Shown here one piece after another: positions 7,189 through 16,771 of a stretch of 64,000 bases of DNA. The position numbers were made by a program, and so were the translations under genes. The DNA is from Psychromicrobium silvestre (GTDB lineage: Bacteria; Actinomycetota; Actinomycetes; Actinomycetales; Micrococcaceae): positions 744,001 to 808,000 of the forward strand of contig NZ_JACBYQ010000002.1 in assembly GCF_013408295.1 (NCBI RefSeq). The letters run 5' to 3'. Under the pieces are notes generated by a model that saw only the letters and a program-made list of their open reading frames with translations, was not told the DNA's origin and did not search any database. Every line of letters begins with the position of its first letter. The first letter of the stretch is position 1.

Positions 7189-9813
7189 ATGAGTGCAGAG
7201 CATGATCGCTTGGCGGAATCGCGGCAGATGAATGATCCTTGGCGGCGCTGGGGACCTTATCTCTCGGCTCGGCAGTGGGGCACCGTTCGCGAGGATTATT
7301 CCGCCGACGGCAATGCCTGGGACTACCTTCCCTTCGAACAGTCTCACCAGCGGGCGTATCGCTGGGGCGAGGACGGGTTGGCCGGTTTGAGTGATGAGCA
7401 GGGTCTGCTGAACTTCTCGGTGGCGCTCTGGAACGGTCAAGACGATCGGCTCAAGGAGCGGCTTTTCGGACTGACCAATGAGCAGGGTAACCACGGTGAG
7501 GACGTCAAGGAATATTGGTGGCCGCTAGATGCCACACCCACGCACTCCTGGGCGCAATGGCTCTACCGCTACCCGCAGGCCGCCTACCCCTACCAGGATC
7601 TGCGTGAAACGAACGCTCGGCGAGGTCGGAACGAAGCCGAATACGAGCTGAGCGATACCGGGGTACTCGACGAAAACCGTTTCTTCGACGTGGTGGTGAG
7701 CCATGCCAAGGCCTCCCCGGACGATATTTGCATCACCGTGACTGCTACCAACCACGGCCCAGAAGCAGCTCCGCTGCATCTGGTTCCGCAGCTCTGGTTC
7801 CGTAATACCTGGGCTTGGCGCGAAGGCGCAGAACAACCCCGGCTGCAACGGTTGGACGCCCCCGAACTGGCGCAGCCCAACCTCCGCGCAGTGCGGGCCG
7901 ATCACCGGGTGCTGGGCCGCTATCTGCTGGCCGCCGAGGGTACCCCGCAGGTGTTGGTCTGCGATAACGAGACCAACGCCCAGGCGCTCTTCGGCTCACC
8001 AAACCGGTCAAAGTATCCCAAGGACGGCATCGGACGCGCGGTCTGTCAGGCGGACGACGGCGGCCTGAACCCGGCGGGAACCGGAACCAAAGCTGCCTTT
8101 CACTACCAGTTCGACGCCGTGCAGCCCGGTGAGAGCGTGACCATCAGGTTGCGCTTGAGTAATGACGAGCTGGCCGAAGCCCCCTTTGGGCCGAACTTTG
8201 AAGCGGTCCTGGCCGACCGCCGTCGTGAGTCTGATGACTTCTACGCTGAAGTGATCCCGGCGAAGACCGAGGCTGCGGATACGCTCACCGCGCGCCGGGC
8301 TTTCGCTGGCTTGCTTTGGGGCAAGCAGCTTTACCGCTTCAATGTGGCGCGTTGGCTGGACGGTGACCCCACCGAGCCGCCGCCCCCGGCGGAGCGAGCC
8401 AAGATCCGTAATGGAAGCTGGCGAAACCTGGACCTGGCCGAGGTGATCTCGATGCCGGATGAATGGGAGTACCCCTGGTTTGCATCCTGGGACTTGGCCT
8501 TCCACACCGTGCCACTGGCGCATATCGATCCGGACTTCGCAAAGGCGCAGCTGGTGTTGCTCTGCCGGGAGTGGGCCATGCACCCCAACGGTCAGTTGCC
8601 TGCCTATGAATGGGAGTTCGGCGATGCCAACCCTCCCGTGCACGCCTGGGCGGCCTGGCAGGTCTACCAAATCTCCGGCGCTCAGGACCTGGGTTTCTTG
8701 CAGCGGGTCTACGCCAAGTTGCTGCTGAACTTTTCGTGGTGGGTGAACCGAAAGGATGCCGATGGCTCCAACCTCTTCGAGGGCGGATTCCTGGGAATGG
8801 ACAATATTTCGGTCTTTGACCGCTCTAAGGATGTCCCGGAAGGCTTCCGGCTGGAACAGTCGGACGCCACCAGTTGGATGGCTTTCTACTGCCTGGGGAT
8901 GCTCCGGATCTCACTGGAACTGGCTCGCAGGGAACCCGGCTGGCAGGATATGGCGACCAAGTTCCTGGAGCACTTTTTGGCCTTGGCGCAAGCGATGGAC
9001 AGCTTTGGCTCCGGCGGCGTGCAGCTCTGGGACGAGGCGGATGGCTTCTTCTATGATGTTTTAGTTTCCGACGGCGGCGCGGGACGTCCGGCAGGGACGG
9101 AACCGGTGCGGGTGCGTTCCATGGTCGGACTGCTACCGCTCATCGCGGTGGCGATTGCACCCGACTGGGTGGAGCGGGAACTGCCGGAGTTCGCTGCCCG
9201 GGTGCGCTGGGTGCAGCGCCACCGCCCGGAACTATCCCAAGCCTTGATCAGCGCTCATGGCGGAGATTCGGTACGCTACAGTCTTTCGGTGCTCAACTCC
9301 GAGCGGTTGGAGCGCCTGCTGTCGAGGCTGCTGGACGAGGGCGAATTTCTCTCCGAACACGGCATTCGCTCGCTCTCGGCAGCCTATCGGGGTGGCAGCA
9401 GCGTCCAACTAGCAGGACGTGATCTGGGCATCGCTTATCTGCCCGGGGAATCCGATTCGGGTCTTTTCGGCGGCAATTCAAACTGGCGAGGACCGGTCTG
9501 GTTCCCGGTCAACCTGTTGTTGGTGGATGCCCTTGACGATCATGCCGCGGGAGTCGGTTCCTCACTCCGGCCCGGTGGACACTCGCTCAGCGAGGTGTCG
9601 GAAGAGCTCCGTGAGCGGTTGATCTCGCTGTTTCGCCCGGCTGCTGGCGGGCGGCGTCCGGGGCAGCCTCGGGACTTCGGGGACGGGCCGCTCTGGGATC
9701 ATCCGACCTTCAGCGAGTATTTCCACGGTGACACCGGGATCGGCCTGGGGGCCTCTCATCAAACCGGCTGGACCGCCGTCGTAGCTCATCTGATCTGCAC
9801 TCGAAAGGGTTGA
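7189..9813 (+). CDS. GH63-like (MGH1-type) glucosidase
   Basis: Cytoplasmic glycoside hydrolase of 874 aa with no signal peptide. The N-terminal region (WGPYLSARQWGTVREDYSADGNAWDYLPFEQS) and the (alpha/alpha)6 barrel motifs (EWEYPWFASWDLAFHTVPLAHIDPDFAKAQL, and NSNWRGPVWFPVNLLLVDAL near the C-terminus) are characteristic of the GH63-related bacterial glucosidases and mannosylglycerate-hydrolase-like enzymes. DLAF in the first stretch and WRGPVW in the second probably carry the catalytic acids. Exact substrate (glucosyl- or mannosyl-glycerate, alpha-glucosides) cannot be told from sequence. It stands alone on the + strand, with no transporter beside it. Confidence 0.88.
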   Translation: MSAEHDRLAESRQMNDPWRRWGPYLSARQWGTVREDYSADGNAWDYLPFEQSHQRAYRWGEDGLAGLSDEQGLLNFSVALWNGQDDRLKERLFGLTNEQGNHGEDVKEYWWPLDATPTHSWAQWLYRYPQAAYPYQDLRETNARRGRNEAEYELSDTGVLDENRFFDVVVSHAKASPDDICITVTATNHGPEAAPLHLVPQLWFRNTWAWREGAEQPRLQRLDAPELAQPNLRAVRADHRVLGRYLLAAEGTPQVLVCDNETNAQALFGSPNRSKYPKDGIGRAVCQADDGGLNPAGTGTKAAFHYQFDAVQPGESVTIRLRLSNDELAEAPFGPNFEAVLADRRRESDDFYAEVIPAKTEAADTLTARRAFAGLLWGKQLYRFNVARWLDGDPTEPPPPAERAKIRNGSWRNLDLAEVISMPDEWEYPWFASWDLAFHTVPLAHIDPDFAKAQLVLLCREWAMHPNGQLPAYEWEFGDANPPVHAWAAWQVYQISGAQDLGFLQRVYAKLLLNFSWWVNRKDADGSNLFEGGFLGMDNISVFDRSKDVPEGFRLEQSDATSWMAFYCLGMLRISLELARREPGWQDMATKFLEHFLALAQAMDSFGSGGVQLWDEADGFFYDVLVSDGGAGRPAGTEPVRVRSMVGLLPLIAVAIAPDWVERELPEFAARVRWVQRHRPELSQALISAHGGDSVRYSLSVLNSERLERLLSRLLDEGEFLSEHGIRSLSAAYRGGSSVQLAGRDLGIAYLPGESDSGLFGGNSNWRGPVWFPVNLLLVDALDDHAAGVGSSLRPGGHSLSEVSEELRERLISLFRPAAGGRRPGQPRDFGDGPLWDHPTFSEYFHGDTGIGLGASHQTGWTAVVAHLICTRKG

Positions 9814-9848
9814 TCGCACCCGATTGGTCTATGGATTTTGCCGAGGCC

Positions 9849-10217
9849 TCAAGCCCGGCGTCTACGCTCCCAAAAAACCGCGTGCAGGACCAGGGTGGTG
9901 AACAGGCTGATAAAAGCAGGGATGAGGAAACCCACGGTGAAGGGAGCGAAAACGCTGAGCCACGACGTTTCGTTATGAATCACCGGACCCGATGAATCAA
10001 AAGTTACGTTGGCGTATGCGGGCGTCTGAGCGCTGCCAATGAAGCCCAGCACCGTGAGTAGGATGAGCGCCCCGCTGAGCGCCCAGAGTCCGATCAGCCA
10101 GGGGTTGAAGCGATTCGATGCCTCAGCCTGGATTTCGGTTTCTATTTCATTGACGGCCAGGCGCATGCCATTTTCGTCCAGCTCGTGAATTTCGATTGAT
10201 TCCGGGTTTTCCGACAT
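9849..10217 (-). CDS. Small two-pass membrane protein, unknown
   Basis: 122-aa hypothetical protein. The N-terminal 40 residues are acidic and cytoplasm-like (SIEIHELDENGMRLAVNEIETEIQAEA). Two membrane segments follow (LIGLWALSGALILLTVLGFIG and VFAPFTVGFLIPAFISLFTTLVLHAVFW) and it ends in a basic tail WERRRRA. No recognisable domain. The ATG at 10217 is 32 bp from the divergent start of the dehydrogenase gene, so the two share a promoter region. Confidence 0.7.
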   Translation of the reverse strand: MSENPESIEIHELDENGMRLAVNEIETEIQAEASNRFNPWLIGLWALSGALILLTVLGFIGSAQTPAYANVTFDSSGPVIHNETSWLSVFAPFTVGFLIPAFISLFTTLVLHAVFWERRRRA

Positions 10218-10248
10218 GCCTTACAGCATAGGTGAGTAGCATGGCCTC

Positions 10249-11016
10249 ATGTCAGCAAGCAATCGAACGGCCTTGATTACCGGTGCTACCGCAGGTTTGG
10301 GAGCGGAATTTGCCCAGCAGCTAGCTGCCGCCCGAAACAATTTGGTGTTAGTAGCCCGCGACGCCGCCCGGCTGGAGGCGAAGGCGGTGCGCCTGCGCCA
10401 GGACTTCGCCATTGAGGTGGAGACCATCTCCGCCGATCTGCAGAGCGAAGAGGGCATTGCATTGGTGGTCCAAAGGCTGAAAGAAGTCGAGAGCCCGGTA
10501 GACATTTTGGTCAACAATGCGGGGTTCGGGCTGACTAAGTCCTTTGAGCAGAACACGGTGCAGGAGGAATCCGATCACCTGCAACTACTGGTTGCCACCC
10601 CCATGCTGCTAATGCATGCGGCGCTGCCCGGAATGCTGGCTCGGGGACGTGGCCAGATCATCAACGTCGCCAGTGTGGCCGGATTTATCCCGCGAGCCAG
10701 CTACGGCGCTTGCAAGGCTTGGCTGATCAGCTTTAGTCGCTGGGCCAATGTGCACTACAAGAATCGTGGGGTGAGCGTGACCGCGGTCTGCCCAGGCTTT
10801 GTGCACACCGAATTCCATCAACGGATGGGTGCCACCACCAGCGGAATTCCGCAGTGGATGTGGCTCTACCCGGATCGGGTGGTCCGTGAGGGCTTGGCTG
10901 ATGCGAATTCCGGAAAGAGTGTCAGCGTGCCTTCTAAGCGTTATAAAGCTCTGACATTCTTGAGTAAATTCAGCTCGGATAAATTTGGCGCATTTGCCGG
11001 AACGCGTGGCCGCTAA
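10249..11016 (+). CDS. SDR family NAD(P)-dependent oxidoreductase
   Basis: 255-aa classical short-chain dehydrogenase. Rossmann glycine motif TGATAGLG (about 10-17), NNAG motif in ILVNNAGFG (about 86-94), catalytic Ser in INVASVAG and the YxxxK pair in ASYGACKAW. The C-terminal part (VCPGFVHTEFHQRMGA) is typical of the DltE/YqjQ-like group that reduces small carbonyls. Substrate unknown. A GC-rich hairpin (AGGCCA/TGGCCT, 11059-11074) lies 42 bp after the stop. Confidence 0.9.
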   Translation: MSASNRTALITGATAGLGAEFAQQLAAARNNLVLVARDAARLEAKAVRLRQDFAIEVETISADLQSEEGIALVVQRLKEVESPVDILVNNAGFGLTKSFEQNTVQEESDHLQLLVATPMLLMHAALPGMLARGRGQIINVASVAGFIPRASYGACKAWLISFSRWANVHYKNRGVSVTAVCPGFVHTEFHQRMGATTSGIPQWMWLYPDRVVREGLADANSGKSVSVPSKRYKALTFLSKFSSDKFGAFAGTRGR

Positions 11017-11058
11017 AGGGCAATTTGTGTATCATCGAAGGATGAATACATTGATTTA

Positions 11059-11074
11059 AGGCCAATTCTGGCCT
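11059..11074 (+). terminator. Short hairpin after the SDR gene
   Basis: AGGCCA-ATTC-TGGCCT forms a perfect 6-bp hairpin 42 bp downstream of the dehydrogenase stop. There is no T-run, so termination is only a possibility. Confidence 0.3.
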
Positions 11075-11193
11075 CCAGTAAACCTGGCCTATCCCAAATC
11101 AACTTCGGCTCGTTGAGGCTTAGCCTCCGAGTATTTCCTCGTTTAGCCCAGCCTCTTTTGGCGAGCCTTCATTTCTTTGAGAAGGAGCAAAAA

Positions 11194-11397
11194 TTGCGCC
11201 CCATCGATCCCCAAAACACCCCGAATATCCGTTTTACCCCATCGGTAGAAGCCAAATTGAGCGATGCGGCTAAGGAATCGCTCGCCAGGAAGCAGGCTCA
11301 GTCGAACCTGTCCGGCGGCCAGGCGGTAGCGCGTGGCCATAAACCGACGCATGCCAGCGGCAAACAAGGGCCGCGGGAACGCAAGGTTCGCTGGTAA
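11194..11397 (+). CDS. Small basic protein, unknown
   Basis: 67-aa hypothetical protein read from a TTG at 11194, which has a strong GAAGGAG ribosome binding site six bases upstream. The first residues would be MRPIDPQNTPNIRFTPS. The frame is open 27 codons further up, but no comparable signal is present there. The C-terminal half is basic and disordered (SGGQAVARGHKPTHASGKQGPRERKVRW). No known domain. Its 3' end converges on the GH35 gene 23 bp away. Confidence 0.55.
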   Translation: MRPIDPQNTPNIRFTPSVEAKLSDAAKESLARKQAQSNLSGGQAVARGHKPTHASGKQGPRERKVRW

Positions 11398-11420
11398 GAG
11401 TCGTTGCTGAACGTGTTGTG

Positions 11421-13208
11421 TTAGCCCAGCTCCGGCTGTTCCAGCAGCCGGAGCTGGCTGCCCGAATGCTCTAGCTCCAGAACGGTGAAGACGTTTAGAC
11501 CCGAACGGAGCAAGCCCGCCGGCAGATACAGCGACTTCTGCGGACCAAGCTGCCAGTACCTGCCCAGCAGGAAGCCATTGACCCAGAGGAATCCCTTGCC
11601 GAAGCCGGGCAGCTCAAGGTGGCTATCCCGGGGTTCGTCGAGTTCTAACTCGGCCCGAGAGAAACCGGGGCCTTCGGGTTCCCGAGGTGTTCCGGAATGA
11701 TGCAGTGCCTCAAGCTGAGCCTCGTCCCACTCCGCCAGGGGCAGCGTCGCGTGCTGCCAGCCCGAGGTGAGCCGTTGGTTGATTAGTACCCCGGAGAGTC
11801 CCTTGCCCTGACCGAGCAAATGACCGTAGTTAATCCGGCCCTGGTTCTCCACCAGAACTTCCAGAACCGCAGCTTCACCCCGACCTTCCAACTCCAGAGG
11901 CTCATGCTCGGTACCCGCCAAGCAGCCCATCGGAATGCCATCTAGCCAGACATAGGCCCGATCGTGCAGCCCGCTGATCCGGAGGGTGAACTTCCCTGCG
12001 GGCAGGATTGGTTCGGCGCGGTAGAGCACCAGGCCCTGTGCGCAGTCGAGTTGCTCAAAGCTCAGCGGAGCGGGGCTGCTTGAGGTTAGTGGCAGCTCAC
12101 GCAGTAGTTCCGGCAGCGCTGCCCCGGCGATTACCGGCAATTCGCCCGCCGGTAATACCTGGTTCGGGGCTAGCAACTCCGGGCTGAGCTCGGGCAATTC
12201 CTGCCCGGCGAAGCGGCCGAAAAGCTCACGCATGGCATGGAACTTCTCCGTCAGGGCACCATCTTCGGCAATCGGAGCATCCGAGTCGTAACTGGTCACG
12301 GTGGGTTGTAGAACACGATCAAAATTCGCCCCGGCGTTGAGCCCAAAATTCGTCCCGCCATGCGCTATATAGAGGCAGACCGAACCTCCGCCGTCGAGAA
12401 TCTCGGCCGCCTCCGCGGTCGCTTCCGAGGCTGACCGATGATGATGCTCCTCGCCCCAATGGTCAAACCAGCCGTTCCAGAACTCGGCGGCAATAAAATG
12501 CTCGCCGGGCCTGCGTCGTTTCCAGGTTTCGATTGCTTCGGCGCCTCGGCTGCCCAGCGTGCCGGTGGCCAGTAGCTCCGGAATGGCGCCGCCGTCGAGA
12601 TAGAAGTCATTCGCGCCGTCGGCGGAGAAAATCAGTTCGGTCACCCCGCGCTCTAGCAATGCTTGGCGCGTCCAACGCATGTACTCGGCGTCATCGCCAA
12701 AGCTGCCGTATTCGTTTTCCGCCTGGAAAGCCACGATGGGGCCGCCATTGCTGGCTTGCAGGGGAGTCAGCAGCGGCAGCAGCCGGTCGAACCAATGTTC
12801 CACCGCCCGCTGGTACTGGTCTTGACGGCTGCGCAGTTGGATCCCCGGTGTGCCGCTCAGCCAGGCTGGGAAGCCGCCGTTATCCCACTCGGCGCAGATG
12901 TAGGGACCCGGGCGCACGAGTACGTCTAGGCCCTGCTCGGCGGCTAGCTCGATAAACCGTGGCAGATCCCGCCAGCCACTAAAATCAGCAGCCGAGCGCG
13001 TGGGCTGATGAAAATTCCAGGCAATATAGGTGTCCAGTGTATTGGCCCCCATTGCCGCGAGCCTGGCTAACCGATCTGCCCACTGACTCGGGTGCACCCG
13101 GAAATAGTGGATCGCGCCGCCGAGCAGCCGGTGTGGCTGGCCGTGGCGGAACAACTGTCCATCGGCGGTGTGCAGTGCGGGGCCAGGAGTCTGCGAAAGG
13201 GGAGGCAC
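11421..13208 (-). CDS. GH35 beta-galactosidase
   Basis: 595-aa intracellular glycoside hydrolase family 35 enzyme, hydrolysing terminal beta-galactosides. The TIM-barrel N-terminus has LLGGAIHYFRVHPSQWADRL (about 28-47), WNFHQP and VRPGPYICAEWDNGGFPAWL. The acid/base glutamate lies in AENEYGSF (163-170) and the nucleophile is E242 in AAEFWNGWFDHWG. C-terminal beta-sandwich domains follow (jelly-roll DRAYVWLDGIPMG and FGKGFLWVNGFLLGRYW). No signal peptide. The MFS transporter gene upstream ends 19 bp before this start, suggesting a two-gene operon in which the transporter might bring in a sugar or osmolyte. Confidence 0.93.
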   Translation of the reverse strand: MPPLSQTPGPALHTADGQLFRHGQPHRLLGGAIHYFRVHPSQWADRLARLAAMGANTLDTYIAWNFHQPTRSAADFSGWRDLPRFIELAAEQGLDVLVRPGPYICAEWDNGGFPAWLSGTPGIQLRSRQDQYQRAVEHWFDRLLPLLTPLQASNGGPIVAFQAENEYGSFGDDAEYMRWTRQALLERGVTELIFSADGANDFYLDGGAIPELLATGTLGSRGAEAIETWKRRRPGEHFIAAEFWNGWFDHWGEEHHHRSASEATAEAAEILDGGGSVCLYIAHGGTNFGLNAGANFDRVLQPTVTSYDSDAPIAEDGALTEKFHAMRELFGRFAGQELPELSPELLAPNQVLPAGELPVIAGAALPELLRELPLTSSSPAPLSFEQLDCAQGLVLYRAEPILPAGKFTLRISGLHDRAYVWLDGIPMGCLAGTEHEPLELEGRGEAAVLEVLVENQGRINYGHLLGQGKGLSGVLINQRLTSGWQHATLPLAEWDEAQLEALHHSGTPREPEGPGFSRAELELDEPRDSHLELPGFGKGFLWVNGFLLGRYWQLGPQKSLYLPAGLLRSGLNVFTVLELEHSGSQLRLLEQPELG

Positions 13209-13227
13209 CCTTCGATGCTAGCCGTAG

Positions 13228-14829
13228 CTAGCGGCCAGGCACAGCGGGAATGCCCTCTACCGGGGTGGCAGGTTCGTAACTGTCGTCGAAGGGCATCTCG
13301 TTCAGGTCCAGATCGGGATTCTCGTCCTGAGTAGCCACCAGTTCCCGGGCTTCTTCCACGGTGTCCACGCTCGGCATAGAACCGGGCAAGGGGCGCCCCG
13401 CGGTCTCGCGCAGGAAGAAAATGGTCACAGCGCCGACGGCGGAGGTCGCCATCAGATAATAGGCGGGCATCATGTCGTTACCGGTGAGTTGAATCAACCC
13501 GGCAACGATGAACGGGGTGGTACCACCGAAGATTGCCACCGCGAAGTTATAGGCAATGCCCATTCCGCCATAGCGGCTCGAAGTGGGGAACAGGGCGGGC
13601 AGTGCCGAAGCCAGATTAGAGACGTAGAAGGTCACCGGGAAGGCGATTAAGGCCAGTCCGAGCAGCGTGGACCACACCTCGCCGACGCCGATTAGTAGGA
13701 ACGCCGGGGCGGATAACACCACGGTGCTCAACGCGCCGATCCAGAGAATGGGGCGGCGTCCGATTCGATCCGAGAGCCGCCCACTGAGCGGAATGCAGAC
13801 TGCCATGATCACCAACACCGGGATGGTGAGCAGGGTGCCGTGTACCTCGTCGTAACCCTTTGATTCGGTCAGGTAGGTCGGCATATAGGAGGTCAGGGCA
13901 TAGCCCACGGTGTTTGCAGCAGCCACCAGGATCATCGCCACGATGATTTGCCGCCAATAGGCTTTGACAATGCCGAGTGGCCCCTTGACCGCTGCGGCAT
14001 CTGTGGCCTGGGCATCCTTGGAGATCGCTTCCTGGGCGTCCAGGGTGGCTTGGAATTGAGGTGATTCTTCGATCCGGCTCCGGAAGTAGACCGCGATGGC
14101 ACCCAAGGGACCGGCCAGCAGGAAGGGAAGGCGCCAGCCCCACTGTTCCATGGTGTCCTGACCGAGGGTGAGCTGCAGAACGGATACCAGGGCAGCGCCC
14201 AGCGCAAAACCGAGATAACTACCCATGTCGAGGAAGCTGGCGAAGAAGCCGCGTCGTTTGTCCGCCGCATACTCGCTGACAAAGGTGGTGGCGCCGGCGT
14301 ATTCGCCTCCAGTGGAGAAGCCTTGCACCAATTTGAGCAGCACCAGCAACACCGCGGCCCAGATTCCGATGCTGGAATAACCCGGCAATACGCCGACCAG
14401 GAAGGTGGACGCTGCCATAATCAGCAAGGTGGTGGCCAGAACCTTCTGCCTGCCGACCTTATCTCCCAGCCAACCGAAGACCACGCCGCCTAAGGGGCGA
14501 GCTATGAAGGTCGCCGCGAAGGTGCCTAGCAAGAACAGGGTTTGCACCGATCGATCCGCCTCGGGCAGGAATACCGGCCCCATTGTGCTGATCAGATATC
14601 CGAACACCCCGACGTCGTACCATTCCATGGTGTTCCCGACGATGGTGCCGCCCAATGCTTTTTTCAGCATGGGCTTACTCACCACATTGATATCGGAGAA
14701 GCTGAGTCGGCGTTTTTTCAGCCGCCCAGAGCGCCCAGCTCGATCGAGCTTCGGCTCTCTTGCGGTGTCTCTTGCAGCATCCCTTGTGGTGCTTTTGCTT
14801 GTCGTGGTGTTGCTTCGGTCTGTGGGCAT
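13228..14829 (-). CDS. MFS transporter, MHS (ProP-like) family
   Basis: 533-aa major facilitator of the metabolite:H+ symporter subfamily, twelve membrane segments. Diagnostic stretches: GNTMEWYDVGVFGYLISTMGPVF at the first helix, the loop 2-3 motif FGWLGDKVGRQKVL, QGFSTGGEYAGATTFVSEYA in helix 4, and the second-half repeat GRLSDRIGRRPIL. The N-terminal 50 residues are a basic, Ser/Thr/Arg-rich cytoplasmic tail, and the C-terminus carries an acidic tail of about 50 residues. Relatives carry proline/betaine, ketoglutarate or shikimate. The substrate is not determinable; adjacency to GH35 hints at co-regulation only. Confidence 0.9.
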   Translation of the reverse strand: MPTDRSNTTTSKSTTRDAARDTAREPKLDRAGRSGRLKKRRLSFSDINVVSKPMLKKALGGTIVGNTMEWYDVGVFGYLISTMGPVFLPEADRSVQTLFLLGTFAATFIARPLGGVVFGWLGDKVGRQKVLATTLLIMAASTFLVGVLPGYSSIGIWAAVLLVLLKLVQGFSTGGEYAGATTFVSEYAADKRRGFFASFLDMGSYLGFALGAALVSVLQLTLGQDTMEQWGWRLPFLLAGPLGAIAVYFRSRIEESPQFQATLDAQEAISKDAQATDAAAVKGPLGIVKAYWRQIIVAMILVAAANTVGYALTSYMPTYLTESKGYDEVHGTLLTIPVLVIMAVCIPLSGRLSDRIGRRPILWIGALSTVVLSAPAFLLIGVGEVWSTLLGLALIAFPVTFYVSNLASALPALFPTSSRYGGMGIAYNFAVAIFGGTTPFIVAGLIQLTGNDMMPAYYLMATSAVGAVTIFFLRETAGRPLPGSMPSVDTVEEARELVATQDENPDLDLNEMPFDDSYEPATPVEGIPAVPGR

Positions 14830-15070
14830 TTGGGTCTCTCCAAGGAGGTCATTTGCTTGCGACTTTCAACCGCCCGGCCCCGGGCAGGCCTTCTACGTTA
14901 CGGAATTTCAACCCGGAATGTGGCGGGAAGGTCGAATAATGCCAGTCTTCGGAGGGTGGTTCTGGCGGTGCATCCCAGTGTTCGTATGGATTGGCGATCG
15001 TTACCTTATCGTTACTTTTGCGAGGGTAATTGACGATCGAAATGACTTCCGCGTAGCTGCATTGCTGGGT

Positions 15071-16762
15071 TCAGAGACCCAGTTCATGCAGTGCTGGTAG
15101 CCCCCCACGCACCGCTGTTCTGGCATCTTCCGCGCTCGCCTCAGCTAAAGCCAAAACGGCCAGCTCACGGGCGCGCTTCAGCGAGACGGTTTTCAGTACG
15201 GCAGCCACCGCGGGCAAAGCCCGTGCGGTCATCGACAGGGTGCTCACTCCCAACCCAGCCAGCACGACGGCGAGAGCGGGATCCGCGGCAGCCTCACCGC
15301 AGACTCCCAACGGCTTAGCCGCAGCTTGCGCAGCCTCGGCGCAGCCCGCGATTAGCTTCAGTACCGAGGGCTGCCAGGGATCGTTTAGCCCGGATAGCAG
15401 TCCGAGCTGGCGATCCGCCGCCATCGTGTATTGGGTGAGGTCATTGGTGCCCAGGCTGGCGAAGTCGACGTGCTGGAAGATCTTGGCCGCGCTGATGGCA
15501 GCAGCGGGCACCTCGATCATCACCCCGGAGCTGCGCAACCCCGCTGCCCGACACAAATCGGCAAAATCTGCGGACTCCGCCGGAGTGGAAATCATCGGAG
15601 CCATCACCCAGACCTCCGCAGCGGTGCCGACTGCCGCCGTCGAAATGGCCTCTAACTGTCGTTTCAGAACTCCTGGGTTGTTCAGGCCGGTGCGGTACCC
15701 CCGCAATCCCAGCGCGGGATTGGGTTCGGCCGCGTTACTGAGAAAGGGCAGCGGTTTGTCCGCGCCAGCGTCGAGGGTGCGGACCACCACCTTCCTCGGT
15801 TCGCCCGGTACCGAGAAAGCCTGAAAAACGCCTCGGTAAGCCTCGACTTGTTCTTCCATTGAGGGCTCGGAATCGCGGTTTAAGAAAAGGAACTCGGTGC
15901 GGAACAGGCCGACGCCCTCGGCTCCGGCGGCGGCCGCCAGCACTGCCTCCTTGGCGTTGCCGACATTGGCGAGCAAGGGCAGCAGGTGGCCATCGGCAAG
16001 GATGCCCCGGCCATCAAAGTTCCCCCGGGTGGCGGACTTGGCAGCCCAGCTCTGTGCCGCTGCTCGCTGTTCGGCGCTCGGCTCGATGCTCAGCGTTCCT
16101 TCCGCCCCGTCCAGAAAGACTTCGGTACCCTCAACGATTCCGGTCACCCCGGGCGCTGCCACGACGGCGGGGAGGCCGAGTGCGCGCGCAATAATCGCGG
16201 TGTGCGATTGCGGCCCGCCCTCCGAGGTGGCTAGGGCGAGCACCAGAGCGGGATCGAGAGTGGCGGTATCAGCCGGAGCCAGTTCCTCGGCGATCAGAAT
16301 GAAGGGTTCAGTGCCTGCCGGAACGCCGGGCGCGGGTAGTCCACGCAATTGGGCGACCAGTCGGGCCCGCACATCGAAGACGTCGTGCACCCTTTCCGCC
16401 ATATAGCCGCCCAGTTGGCGCAGCATGGCGGCGACCTCCTCGGCAGCCTCCCAGACCGCGCGTTCCGCGGAGAGGCCGGTGCCGATCAGTTTCGTCGAAG
16501 ACTTGATGAGCGCCGGGTCGGCGGCCATCAAGGCGGTCGCCTGCAATATCTCCTTGGCATCCCCGGTGGCGCGGTCGGCTCGTTCACGCAATTCCGCCTG
16601 AACTGCGCTGGCCGCGGTCTTGAGGGTTTCGACGGCGTGCTCCGCGCTGGTACCGGGGGCAAGGGTTTGGCCAGCAGGCGGTTCGAGGACGGTCGGGGGC
16701 ATTTGTTTCACCGGTCCGGTCACCCGGCCGGGACTGACTCCGACTCCGCTAAATGTATTCAT
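15071..16762 (-). CDS. ptsI: PTS enzyme I (phosphoenolpyruvate-protein phosphotransferase)
   Basis: 563-aa cytoplasmic enzyme that takes phosphate from PEP and passes it to HPr for sugar uptake. The phospho-accepting histidine is H187 in GGPQSHTAIIARALGLP. The PEP-binding barrel shows GVGLFRTEFLFL, DAGADKPLPFL and FASLGTNDLTQYT, and the catalytic cysteine is in PLGVCGEAAADP near the C-terminus. Length is normal. It follows the WYL regulator by 9 bp, so both are co-transcribed. No HPr or EII gene is in the window, so partners are encoded elsewhere. Confidence 0.96.
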   Translation of the reverse strand: MNTFSGVGVSPGRVTGPVKQMPPTVLEPPAGQTLAPGTSAEHAVETLKTAASAVQAELRERADRATGDAKEILQATALMAADPALIKSSTKLIGTGLSAERAVWEAAEEVAAMLRQLGGYMAERVHDVFDVRARLVAQLRGLPAPGVPAGTEPFILIAEELAPADTATLDPALVLALATSEGGPQSHTAIIARALGLPAVVAAPGVTGIVEGTEVFLDGAEGTLSIEPSAEQRAAAQSWAAKSATRGNFDGRGILADGHLLPLLANVGNAKEAVLAAAAGAEGVGLFRTEFLFLNRDSEPSMEEQVEAYRGVFQAFSVPGEPRKVVVRTLDAGADKPLPFLSNAAEPNPALGLRGYRTGLNNPGVLKRQLEAISTAAVGTAAEVWVMAPMISTPAESADFADLCRAAGLRSSGVMIEVPAAAISAAKIFQHVDFASLGTNDLTQYTMAADRQLGLLSGLNDPWQPSVLKLIAGCAEAAQAAAKPLGVCGEAAADPALAVVLAGLGVSTLSMTARALPAVAAVLKTVSLKRARELAVLALAEASAEDARTAVRGGLPALHELGL

Positions 16763-16771
16763 AAAACCCCC

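Noticed and set aside
15000-15056. Inverted repeat GATCGT...ACGATC as ptsI terminator
   Set aside because: It lies upstream of the ptsI stop in gene sense reading only if transcription is reversed; on the - strand it precedes the MFS gene and follows no gene end, and pairing is bulged. Too weak to list.
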